A DNA stretch of 64,000 nt from an uncultured Clostridia bacterium. Lineage in GTDB: Bacteria > Bacillota > Clostridia > Oscillospirales > Butyricicoccaceae. The stretch is taken from the NCBI GenBank assembly GCA_910589115.1, contig CAJUSB010000001.1, positions 20,548 to 84,547 on the forward strand. The letters run 5' to 3'. How positions within the stretch are numbered: position 1 is the stretch's first letter; each line of letters starts with the position of its first letter. A model generated the notes under the pieces. That model saw only the letters and a list, made by a program, of their open reading frames with translations. It ran no database searches and was not told where the DNA came from. Below, in pieces: positions 1-6,144 of this stretch. Both the position numbers and the translations under genes were made by a program.

Positions 1-157
1 CGCGATACACTTCAGCAGCGCGTTGCGTCTTTGTACTATGGAAATCAGCATAGTTGAAACAAAGAAAAATTTCACCGAATTTTTTGTGATATTGCCGCTG
101 CATGTCCATCACTTCATCAGAACAAAGAATTTGCATATCTTCTGGTATAATATACAT
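1..157 (-). CDS. Partial small protein, paralogue of the next gene; candidate immunity protein
   Basis: The ATG lies at 157 and is preceded on the minus strand by AGGAG at good spacing; the frame stays open to the window edge, so the C-terminus is missing. The 52 visible residues begin MYIIPEDMQIL and end ADFHSTKTQRAAEVYR. They match the neighbouring 77-residue protein at the start (MYIIPED) and in the FNYADFHSTKTQRAAEVYR stretch, but differ in the segment between. I recognise no family. Being the second small gene downstream of a toxin-like gene on the same strand makes an immunity role plausible, which is inference from context only. Confidence 0.6.
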   Translation of the reverse strand, partial: MYIIPEDMQILCSDEVMDMQRQYHKKFGEIFLCFNYADFHSTKTQRAAEVYR

Positions 158-431
158 AGTGGACGCTCCTTCACAGGCTTCTAATTCACAAATAATATAG
201 CAATCAGAACTTACAAGCTAATAATGAACAGAACAGAAATAGCATTGGTAATGCAGTCAAACTAAGAAGGATAGAGCGAGCGTATATTTAGTGGTCAGAA
301 TGGTCATAACGATGGGAGACGATCTGATGAGGCTTGTCATCTGCAACGGCCTTTCGCAGTGCATCGCGATACACTTCAGCAGCGCGTTGCGTCTTTGTAC
401 TATGGAAATCAGCATAGTTAAAATAAAGAAA
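1..431. repeat. Tandem gene duplication with a near-identical 67-bp segment
   Basis: Positions 1-67 and 365-431 are direct repeats: the first 55 bases are identical and only two differ in the rest. The shared block encodes the ADFHSTKTQRAAEVYR part of both small proteins, while the upstream coding parts have diverged much more. That mosaic suggests recent recombination or selection for different specificity in the variable half. Confidence 0.8.
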
Positions 432-521
432 ATATGATCCGAATTTTTCTTTATACTGCTCTTGCAGGTCTCTAATTTCCTTGGTTCGTAAAATTTCAAA
501 ATCTTCTGGAATAATGTACAT
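288..521 (-). CDS. Small protein directly downstream of the toxin-like gene; candidate immunity protein
   Basis: This 77-residue ORF starts at 521, 15 bases after the stop of the metallopeptidase-domain gene, with AGGAG upstream of its ATG. It is soluble-looking, with an acidic and helical N-terminal half and a C-terminus rich in His and Asp (SHRYDHSDH) that could bind metal. It has no signal peptide or membrane segment. I do not recognise the family. Toxin followed closely by a small gene, then by a diverged copy of that gene, is the usual layout of polymorphic toxin loci, so immunity is the leading guess. It could instead be an unrelated small accessory protein. Confidence 0.65.
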   Translation of the reverse strand: MYIIPEDFEILRTKEIRDLQEQYKEKFGSYFLYFNYADFHSTKTQRAAEVYRDALRKAVADDKPHQIVSHRYDHSDH

Positions 522-536
522 ATAAAAACTCCTCTC

Positions 537-2015
537 CTATAGATCCTCAACCAATTCCTGAAAACCCTGCCACAATGTCGGGAAAAACTGTTTCAAATAT
601 GATATGGATTTTTCATAACCGAGAGCATCCAAAGAAAAAAGATTCGCGAAACATTCTCTGACCCGTGTTTCCATATTCCAATATGTAGAATTATGGCCGC
701 CGGGAATAAAGCGCTTTCCTGCACATATTGCACTCATGATATCAGTTAAAAATCCATTGGAACTATTTTCTGAAGCGAATTCGATGAAAAATTCTGGATT
801 CGAATTAAATGTAGCCTGGGCTTCCAGCAATCCCTGCTTAAATAGATCAGAACTCATTGAATGTGCAAAATATCTGTCATATCTATGCGCAAGTTCGTGT
901 GTAAAAGATTCCTGAATGGAATATTCATTAAAATCCTCATGTCGAGGGTTATACACGAAATGGTCACGTTGCGTTCGCCCATCAAAAAGGAAGCTGGTGC
1001 TTGGATCATCTGTTATTTCAAATTCGACTGCATCCAGTGCATTTTCTAAATACATTCTATAACGGCTGGGTAAATTTGTCAAGAAATTTTTATAGGAGTC
1101 GATTGCAGAATCCAGGTTGAATCTTCCGTCTGGCAGCCGGAATTCACTCATTCGTTGTACACTATTGAGACCGGAATATAGTCTTGTATTCTGGTTTGGC
1201 CTTTGTTGAGTGATTGAATTCGTCTGTTGCTGATATGTAGATTCCACAGCTGGGGAGTTTGACTGCAAAAGATCGTACAATAAATCAGAATTAGAATTAT
1301 GCCGCAAGTTCCATTCGTGAAGCGTGCGATTGTTTTTCGAGAATGCTGGTGTAATCAGTTTATCCAATGCGGAGTAAAATGCCATATCAGTTTTTGCATC
1401 AGGGAAAGCTCTGATAATGTCATTATCTAATACCAGTGGAGCTGTCTGCGAGATCGTTTCATTGCGATGGAGTGTTGTTCCGGGTGAGTTGTTCAAGTGC
1501 CCGCGCATCATATTGGCCGCTGCACCGGCACCCGAAAGAACGCCGCCTGCAAATGTGCCGCCTGCGAATTCCTGTGCTGCGCGATAGGGATTGATAACAG
1601 CATCTTCATCTTCCAGAGAGAACCATGCTTTGTCATGGTCAAACAGGGCTTTGTTTATAATGTTGCTGGTGATTCCCTGCTCAACCTCTTCCAGACCTTC
1701 GCCAAGTGCGCTTTTTCCCCAATCCTTCAGACCATAGCTGCCGCTGTGCGCAAGTTCCCCAATACCGCTGCAGACTTCGATTCCCGCATTGATCAGGCTG
1801 CTCGCGAGTGCTGCGGTTTGGGCCTCCCATTCACTTGCGTTGCCTGCCTTTGCATCCTCGTAGCTGCGGCCGACCGTTTGGGAAAAGCTTGCCCAGAATC
1901 CAGGCTTTTTCATAGCTGATTGAACCATTTGCACGACGCTGGGGGATTGACCGGCGCGAACCAGTGCTTCTGTCACTTGCCCTTCCAGAGAGGTACCAGC
2001 GGTAAGAAAGGCCAT
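537..2015 (-). CDS. C-terminal part of a frameshifted polymorphic-toxin-like protein with zinc-metallopeptidase domain
   Basis: This 492-residue ORF is the downstream part of a longer gene that begins at 2830. Residues 1-180 are Ala/Gly-rich and resemble the pre-toxin regions of large secreted or phage-like proteins. Residues 270-492 form a compact domain with HELAH at 373-377, the HExxH zinc-binding and catalytic motif, and a downstream ETRVRECFA helix (E449 or E454) suited to be the third, gluzincin-type zinc ligand. No signal peptide is seen. The nominal start at 2015 is internal: reading upstream in the same frame gives GTAAAAPQAIMAF, which joins naturally to the other ORF. Two small paralogous genes follow at once. 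Peptidase toxin is inferred from motif and context; a phage structural protein with a peptidase tail is an alternative. Confidence 0.65.
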   Translation of the reverse strand: MAFLTAGTSLEGQVTEALVRAGQSPSVVQMVQSAMKKPGFWASFSQTVGRSYEDAKAGNASEWEAQTAALASSLINAGIEVCSGIGELAHSGSYGLKDWGKSALGEGLEEVEQGITSNIINKALFDHDKAWFSLEDEDAVINPYRAAQEFAGGTFAGGVLSGAGAAANMMRGHLNNSPGTTLHRNETISQTAPLVLDNDIIRAFPDAKTDMAFYSALDKLITPAFSKNNRTLHEWNLRHNSNSDLLYDLLQSNSPAVESTYQQQTNSITQQRPNQNTRLYSGLNSVQRMSEFRLPDGRFNLDSAIDSYKNFLTNLPSRYRMYLENALDAVEFEITDDPSTSFLFDGRTQRDHFVYNPRHEDFNEYSIQESFTHELAHRYDRYFAHSMSSDLFKQGLLEAQATFNSNPEFFIEFASENSSNGFLTDIMSAICAGKRFIPGGHNSTYWNMETRVRECFANLFSLDALGYEKSISYLKQFFPTLWQGFQELVEDL

Positions 2016-2830
2016 AATTGCCTGCGGTGCGGCTGCCGCCGTGCCTTGAAGAAGGCCGCCAAAAACTCGCCCCCTTTGCCAAATCGCCGTTGGTTGTTAT
2101 TCTCAGCTATTGACGTAAACAGTTCTTCGTTTTCCTTAAAGTAATCAATTGCGCTTTGAACAGGCTTGGGGGTAATGGGGTCTGGCAGGAAAAAATCAGC
2201 TGTTCTTGCAAGGCCGCCATTGAACTGGGATATGCCTGCCATGGAATTGTCTATGATAAACCCGCCCGCGTTTTTCAGGAACCGAGGGATTTCGTCAAGT
2301 AAGTCAAGCGTGTCAGGCACTTTTGCAGGCAGGGGGGCCGGTTTCTTGTGTGTCTGGATACGATAATTGGATGCCGTTTCTGCCGGTCTGGATGTCGTAT
2401 TGGGGCTAATTCCGCTTGTAGGGAACAGAGGCGGCGGAGTTACTGGATTTAACTGCGCTGCAGAAGGGAGAAAACTATTTTGGGTCTGGCCGTACCGTGC
2501 CGGTGCCGTGGTATTGGACCGATGCCCTTTGTTTTCTGCTTCGGTTCTTTTTATCTGGTTTGCAATCTCCGGCGGCGCGGTGCGGCGCAGTTTTTCTTGT
2601 GTTTCTGATTTCCAGAGTTCGGTTATTTTGTCAAGCGCCTCAGTCGGTTTGGGCTGTATTACGGATGACGTTTGTGAAGAAAAGCCGGGGCGCTCTACGG
2701 TTTTTCCTATGATTTTTACAGGTGCATTGCTGCTGTTTTTTTCCGCTTGGACGGCATTTTTTTTCTTCGCTATCGAAGAAATCGGCGTATTTGATTTTGC
2801 TTTCTTTTGTATGGCGTGGGATGTTTTCAT
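1973..2830 (-). CDS. N-terminal part of the frameshifted toxin-like protein
   Basis: The start at 2830 is chosen over the upstream ATG because a strong AGGAGGT lies just before it. The 285-residue product begins MKTSHAIQKKAK and is disordered for about 150 residues (Lys, Ser, Thr, Pro and Gln rich). Around residues 170-250 comes a more structured part (LDEIPRFLKNAGGFIIDN, then LPDPITPKPVQSAIDYF). After FGKGG the frame runs into 30-odd residues of Arg/Pro/Trp-rich sequence that look out of frame. One extra G in the G5 run at 2070-2074 would give FGKGGRVFGGLLQGTAAAAP and join the metallopeptidase ORF, for a product of about 765 residues. A disordered N-terminus without signal peptide recalls cargo loaded into contractile injection systems, but nothing here proves that route. 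Confidence 0.6.
   Translation of the reverse strand: MKTSHAIQKKAKSNTPISSIAKKKNAVQAEKNSSNAPVKIIGKTVERPGFSSQTSSVIQPKPTEALDKITELWKSETQEKLRRTAPPEIANQIKRTEAENKGHRSNTTAPARYGQTQNSFLPSAAQLNPVTPPPLFPTSGISPNTTSRPAETASNYRIQTHKKPAPLPAKVPDTLDLLDEIPRFLKNAGGFIIDNSMAGISQFNGGLARTADFFLPDPITPKPVQSAIDYFKENEELFTSIAENNNQRRFGKGGEFLAAFFKARRQPHRRQLWPFLPLVPLWKGK
2070..2074 (-). other. G5 homopolymer at the presumed frameshift between the two toxin ORFs
   Basis: On the minus strand the sequence is AAAGGGGGCGAG. Zero-frame reading gives K-G-G-E-F and then an unnatural tail; with six Gs it gives K-G-G-R-V-F-G-G-L-L-Q-G-T and continues into the long downstream ORF. A missing base, an assembly error, slipped-strand phase variation or transcriptional slippage would all fit. 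Confidence 0.55.
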
Positions 2831-3138
2831 GACGTTACCTCCTGTCTGTCCGCATATCGTTTTTGTAGGATACCACAGCGCATATATGTACTGTTTTTCC
2901 ATACATCACACCAATACGGCATTTGTTTGTTTTCCTTTCAAGCGTATGTTTTTTCATCGTGCTTGTATCGTATCATAGTTATAAACGTGTGTCGTCTCTC
3001 CGTTGCAGGAATGGAAAATGAGGGCGCAGAAAAAGGCAGCAAGCCTAGCCTGCTGCCTTAAAATGATAGAATATAAATAGGATATAAAATAAAAAATTTT
3101 GATACGAATATGCGTCGTGCACGGAAGCAAAGCGGGGT
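2831..3138. other. Intergenic region upstream of the toxin-like gene
   Basis: This AT-rich stretch holds the toxin ribosome-binding site and the terminator of the upstream spoIVB gene. A minus-strand ORF of 40 codons (2957 to 2835) ends five bases before the toxin ATG, but it has no Shine-Dalgarno sequence. I could not assign a convincing promoter. Confidence 0.4.
3030..3057 (-). terminator. Intrinsic terminator of spoIVB
   Basis: On the minus strand GGCAGCA and TGCTGCC form a 7-bp stem around a 9-base loop, followed directly by TTTTT. It lies about 80 bases beyond the spoIVB stop. Confidence 0.8.
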
Positions 3139-4131
3139 TTAATTCTCCATTTCTTCCAGCATTGCGTCAATCATCACGGCGTAGCCGCGTGTTGGGTCGT
3201 TGACGAGTACGTGGGTCACAGCGCCCACCAGCTTGCCGTTTTGGAGCAGAGGGCTTCCGCTCATACCCTGAACGATGCCGCCGGTAGCATCGAGCAGGCG
3301 GTCATCGGTGACGCGTACCATCATGGAGCGTCCATACTCATCCTCATCATCGAAAATTTTTGTGATTTCGACAGAATACCGTCCGACCTCCTGACCGGAA
3401 ACGTTTGACAGGATTTCGGCCTGACCGAGCGTCACTTCGCCGTCATGCGCGACGGGGATTTTTTCAAGGGAATTGTAATATTCCGGGTCGGTAAACTGCC
3501 CAAAAATGCCGGTTTCTGTATTTTCGCGCACGGTGCCGACCTCGTGTGCGGGATTAAAGTCTCCTTGTAGTGCGCCGGGATCACCGGCCTCGCCGCGCTG
3601 GACGCTTTCGACGGAGGACTCCATTAAGCCGCCGCTGCCGAGCGGAATGAGCACGCCGGTGTCGGCGTCACAGATACCGTGGCCGAGGGAGCCATAGTCC
3701 CCGGTTTCGGGATCGACATAGGTTACGGTGCCGATTCCGGCGATTGAGTCTCGTGCAATTACGCCGATGCGGTAGACGCCGTCGCGGCCGCGTGCGGGGG
3801 TAACGGTAACCTCGCGCTTCTGACCGTCTTTTTCGCATTGTACGGACAGGGGCTGTCCGCCTGACTGTGCCACGGCCTGCTGGAGTGCATCGTTAGAGGA
3901 AACGGGCGCTCCATTGATTTCGCGGATGAGGTCGCCTTCCTGAAGTCCTGCGGCCTGAGCGGGGCTGACGGCGCCTTCTATTGTTTCGACGCTGGTCAGT
4001 TTGGTGACCAGCACGCAGTCCGAACTCATGCGGATACCAACGGTGCGGCCCATAGGGATCACTTCTTCAGCGGCAGCAGCGCTGGCGGCCATAGCTCCGG
4101 CCAGCCACAATGCAAGCAATAACCTTCGCAA
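3139..4131 (-). CDS. spoIVB: SpoIVB peptidase (S55 family), sporulation signalling protease
   Basis: SpoIVB is made in the forespore, crosses into the intermembrane space and cuts the SpoIVFA brake, releasing pro-sigma-K processing in the mother cell. The 330-residue form starts with TTG at 4131, placed right after GGAGGTGA; an ATG 15 codons upstream lacks such a site. An N-terminal hydrophobic segment (LLLALWLAGAMAASAAAA) anchors or exports it. A PDZ domain covers roughly residues 45-115. The S55 domain has SLGHG (His 151), LLDATGG (Asp 281) and GIVQGMSGSP (Ser 291), the expected catalytic set. It is a single gene with its own terminator and is not followed by spo0A, its usual neighbour. Its presence says the organism forms spores or recently did. 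Confidence 0.95.
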   Translation of the reverse strand: MRRLLLALWLAGAMAASAAAAEEVIPMGRTVGIRMSSDCVLVTKLTSVETIEGAVSPAQAAGLQEGDLIREINGAPVSSNDALQQAVAQSGGQPLSVQCEKDGQKREVTVTPARGRDGVYRIGVIARDSIAGIGTVTYVDPETGDYGSLGHGICDADTGVLIPLGSGGLMESSVESVQRGEAGDPGALQGDFNPAHEVGTVRENTETGIFGQFTDPEYYNSLEKIPVAHDGEVTLGQAEILSNVSGQEVGRYSVEITKIFDDEDEYGRSMMVRVTDDRLLDATGGIVQGMSGSPLLQNGKLVGAVTHVLVNDPTRGYAVMIDAMLEEMEN

Positions 4132-4235
4132 ATTCTCACCTCCCACATTTACTATGCCCGCCAACTGAAATTTCAAAGCTGAAAACCTTTGTTATACGCT
4201 CAAGTATCTGGTGATTTTCTCAAAACCCTGCTGCC

Positions 4236-4467
4236 CCCCTCGCCGGGGAGGCCGCCTGCGCGGCGCGCGGCAGGGCGCTGCCCTGCACCCGTGCCTATGC
4301 GGCAGGCACCAGAGGGCGCTGCCCTCTGGGCTCCCGCTGGGGCGTTTGCCCCAGACCCCGAGATGCATTCGCATCTCTGCTGCGCCTGCGGGCGGGACGG
4401 GGGAGGGGGACGGTGCTGTGTGTTGCTGCACTGCTGACCGGCCCGCCAAAAGGACAGCGGGCCGGTC
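4236..4467. repeat. Dispersed GC-rich hairpin repeat, copy 1 (reverse orientation)
   Basis: It consists of stacked short palindromes: CAGGGCgctGCCCTG, CAGAGGGCgctGCCCTCTG, CTGGGGCgtttGCCCCAG and GAGATGCattcGCATCTC, closed by an 11-bp hairpin at 4436-4467. It fills the divergent gap between spoIVB and the next plus-strand gene. Confidence 0.85.
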
Positions 4468-4476
4468 GGGTTTTTG
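4436..4476 (+). terminator. Terminator-like hairpin ending repeat copy 1
   Basis: GACCGGCCCGC pairs with GCGGGCCGGTC across a 10-base loop, followed by GGGTTTTTG. It would block transcription on the plus strand before the downstream promoter. Confidence 0.7.
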
Positions 4477-4498
4477 TGGCAGGGCTGGAAAGTTTTTC

Positions 4499-4527
4499 TT
4501 GTCATGGCGAGGTAAAAGGGGTATACT
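4499..4527 (+). promoter_or_regulatory. Sigma-A-type promoter of the SLOG gene
   Basis: TTGTCA, 17 bases, TATACT. It lies 36 bases upstream of the start codon and just past the repeat terminator. Confidence 0.7.
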
Positions 4528-4562
4528 GTTATAAATGGATGGTAATGGGCGGAGGTGTTTTT

Positions 4563-4904
4563 ATGCGTGTTGGGGTTATTGGTTCCCGGTCAGTGGATGA
4601 TCGTTTTTATGGGCAGTTATGCAGACTGATGCCGCGCGGAGTGTCGGAGGTTGTTTCCGGCGGGGCGCGTGGTGCGGATGCGCTCGGAAAAAAATATGCG
4701 TTGGAAAACGAGTTAAAATATACGGAATTTGCGCCGGATTATGCGAAATATGGCCGCTGTGCCACGCTGAAACGAAATGAAGAGATTGCAGAATATTCTG
4801 ATTATGTCATAGCCCTATGGGATGGCACCTCCCGTGGGACGGCACATACGGTAGCAGCCTGCATTAAATCTTATACGGAAGTGCGCGTAGTGATCTGCAA
4901 GTAG
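4563..4904 (+). CDS. SLOG-fold (YspA/DUF2493-like) nucleotide-binding protein
   Basis: This 113-residue protein starts at 4563 behind GGAGG; the longer frame upstream runs into the repeat and is discarded. It has the Rossmann-like SLOG pattern: MRVGVIGSRSV at the N-terminus, VSGGARGADALGKKYA at about 33-48, and a later ALWDGTSRGTAHT loop. Relatives of the DprA/LOG fold bind nucleotide-derived ligands. YspA-like single-domain members have no proven housekeeping reaction; some are tied to NAD or ADP-ribose signalling in defence. It is monocistronic with its own promoter, and nothing nearby indicates a defence role. Confidence 0.8.
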   Translation: MRVGVIGSRSVDDRFYGQLCRLMPRGVSEVVSGGARGADALGKKYALENELKYTEFAPDYAKYGRCATLKRNEEIAEYSDYVIALWDGTSRGTAHTVAACIKSYTEVRVVICK

Positions 4905-4930
4905 TACAAAAAGAGCGGAAATGATTTTTC

Positions 4931-5725
4931 TTACATTGTAAGGTTTTCGACAAGGTCGCCATAGCTTGGGTTTGGCAGGCCAAAGCCGCCGCCGACTTCA
5001 ATCAGTTGTCCGGTTGTATAGTCAGATTCGTTACTGGCAAGATAGACAACTGCTGCTGCGACTTCTTCGGGCGTGCCCATGCGTCCGAGAGGGGTGTGGC
5101 GCAGGAAAAGGCGGCTGTATTCAGGGGAAAGGTTATTTTTGACGGCATCGGTTTCGGTAATGCCGGGCAGAATGGCATTGCAGCGGATTCGGCTGCGTGC
5201 GCACTGCACGGCAATATCCTTTGTCAGGAAATTGACTGCGGCCTTGGAAACGCCGTAACCAACCCGTGCAAGATCGGGATAACGTCCGCCTACAGAAGAG
5301 ATGTTGATGATGCTGCCGCCGCCGGATGCACGCATTGGCTCAATGACTGCCTGGCTGGTTAAATAGACGCTGGCGAGGTTGCTCCGCACGATACGCATAA
5401 AATCATCAAAGGAAGTGTGTTCAAGGTCACGGTCACGCTCGGGATCACCTATGCCGAAATTATTGACCAATACATCAATCCGGCCTTCTTCGGTTGCTAC
5501 CAGCTCGGCCATTGCTGCCATTGTTTCTTCTTTGCGTGCATCCATATAAACCGATTTGACCCACATGCCTTTACTGGTCATTGCCTGTGCCAGTTCGCCG
5601 CCGCGTTGTTGGTCACGGACTGCCATATAGACAATGCCGCCTTCCCGTGCGCAGGCCTGTACGATTTCCCAGCCAATGCCTCGTGTGGAAGCAGTGACAA
5701 TAATGACTTTATTTTCCAGACGCAT
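4931..5725 (-). CDS. SDR-family dehydrogenase resembling clostridial 7-alpha-hydroxysteroid dehydrogenase
   Basis: The start at 5725 follows AAAGGAG; an upstream in-frame ATG is unlikely. The 264-residue protein is a classical SDR: cofactor loop TASTRGIGWE (11-20), NNFG (88-91), catalytic Ser in NISSVGG (141-147), and YGVSK with Tyr 157 and Lys 161. From memory, several stretches match clostridial bile-acid 7-alpha-HSDHs closely: STRGIG, DARKEETM, EGRIDVLVNN, GGGSIINIS, RIRCNAILPG and the C-terminal GGGFGLPNPSYGD. Those enzymes oxidise the 7-alpha-hydroxyl of cholate or chenodeoxycholate with NAD(P). The gene stands alone on the minus strand, with no bai genes in view. Substrate is inference; a 12-alpha-HSDH or another secondary-alcohol dehydrogenase is possible. 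Confidence 0.8.
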   Translation of the reverse strand: MRLENKVIIVTASTRGIGWEIVQACAREGGIVYMAVRDQQRGGELAQAMTSKGMWVKSVYMDARKEETMAAMAELVATEEGRIDVLVNNFGIGDPERDRDLEHTSFDDFMRIVRSNLASVYLTSQAVIEPMRASGGGSIINISSVGGRYPDLARVGYGVSKAAVNFLTKDIAVQCARSRIRCNAILPGITETDAVKNNLSPEYSRLFLRHTPLGRMGTPEEVAAAVVYLASNESDYTTGQLIEVGGGFGLPNPSYGDLVENLTM

Positions 5726-5849
5726 TATGGTTGCTCCTTTACATTGAAATTTCAATTAGCATCTAGCATTCTGTCAGTTTTTATACTGTCCGGAACATTC
5801 CAGTTCTGACTCCAACGGAATAGGGAAATAAAAAAACTGAAAATTTTTC

Positions 5850-5878
5850 TTGACAATGACGTTTATGCCCTGTATAAT
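5850..5878 (+). promoter_or_regulatory. Strong sigma-A promoter of the ABC-F attenuator leader
   Basis: Consensus TTGACA, 17 bases, consensus TATAAT. The transcript leader to the ABC-F start codon is about 260 bases, unusually long. Confidence 0.9.
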
Positions 5879-5907
5879 AGGGCTATCTTGGTTGAAGGAG
5901 TGGGAAA

Positions 5908-5931
5908 ATGCGTAATTCTTTCTGCAAATAA
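5908..5931 (+). CDS. Seven-residue leader peptide MRNSFCK
   Basis: ATG at 5908 sits seven bases after GAAGGAG and is followed by six sense codons and TAA. Short translated leaders upstream of antibiotic-responsive ABC-F and methylase genes stall ribosomes when the drug is present and so change folding of the RNA downstream. Position between a consensus promoter and a terminator supports that role here; translation itself is inferred from the ribosome-binding site. Confidence 0.6.
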   Translation: MRNSFCK

Positions 5932-5993
5932 GAGGATATGGCACAAATAAGTTGTTTTGAGGCGGCGGGTCCGTCTGCTTTGCTGTGCCGGTT

Positions 5994-6092
5994 GCAGGAA
6001 GATGTATTTTTCTCTCTAATTGGTATGATAATGCCATCCCTTTGTGGGGTTTATTAGAGCTGTAGGAATATCTTTCCTGCGGCTGTTTTTTT
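5994..6092 (+). promoter_or_regulatory. Transcription attenuator upstream of the ABC-F gene
   Basis: The terminator hairpin pairs GCTGTAGGAA (6059-6068) with TTCCTGCGGC (6074-6083), using two G-U pairs, followed by TGTTTTTTT. An upstream segment GCAGGAAGAT (5994-6003) can pair instead with ATCTTTCCTGC (6070-6080), with one bulged base, which would open the terminator. Drug-stalled ribosomes on the leader peptide could favour that alternative. Confidence 0.65.
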
Positions 6093-6144
6093 GCACTTGC
6101 CTGGCAAACTGGCCGGGCAGGTTATCGCACAGGGAGGTGTTTTT

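Noticed and set aside
2061..2074. Programmed -1 ribosomal frameshift in the toxin gene
   Set aside because: The zero-frame codons AAA GGG GGC do not make a standard X XXY YYZ slippery site, so mutation, assembly error or transcriptional slippage is more likely.
2835..2957. 40-codon minus-strand ORF ending five bases before the toxin start
   Set aside because: No Shine-Dalgarno sequence precedes its ATG and the composition is not clearly coding; kept only as a possible coupling leader.
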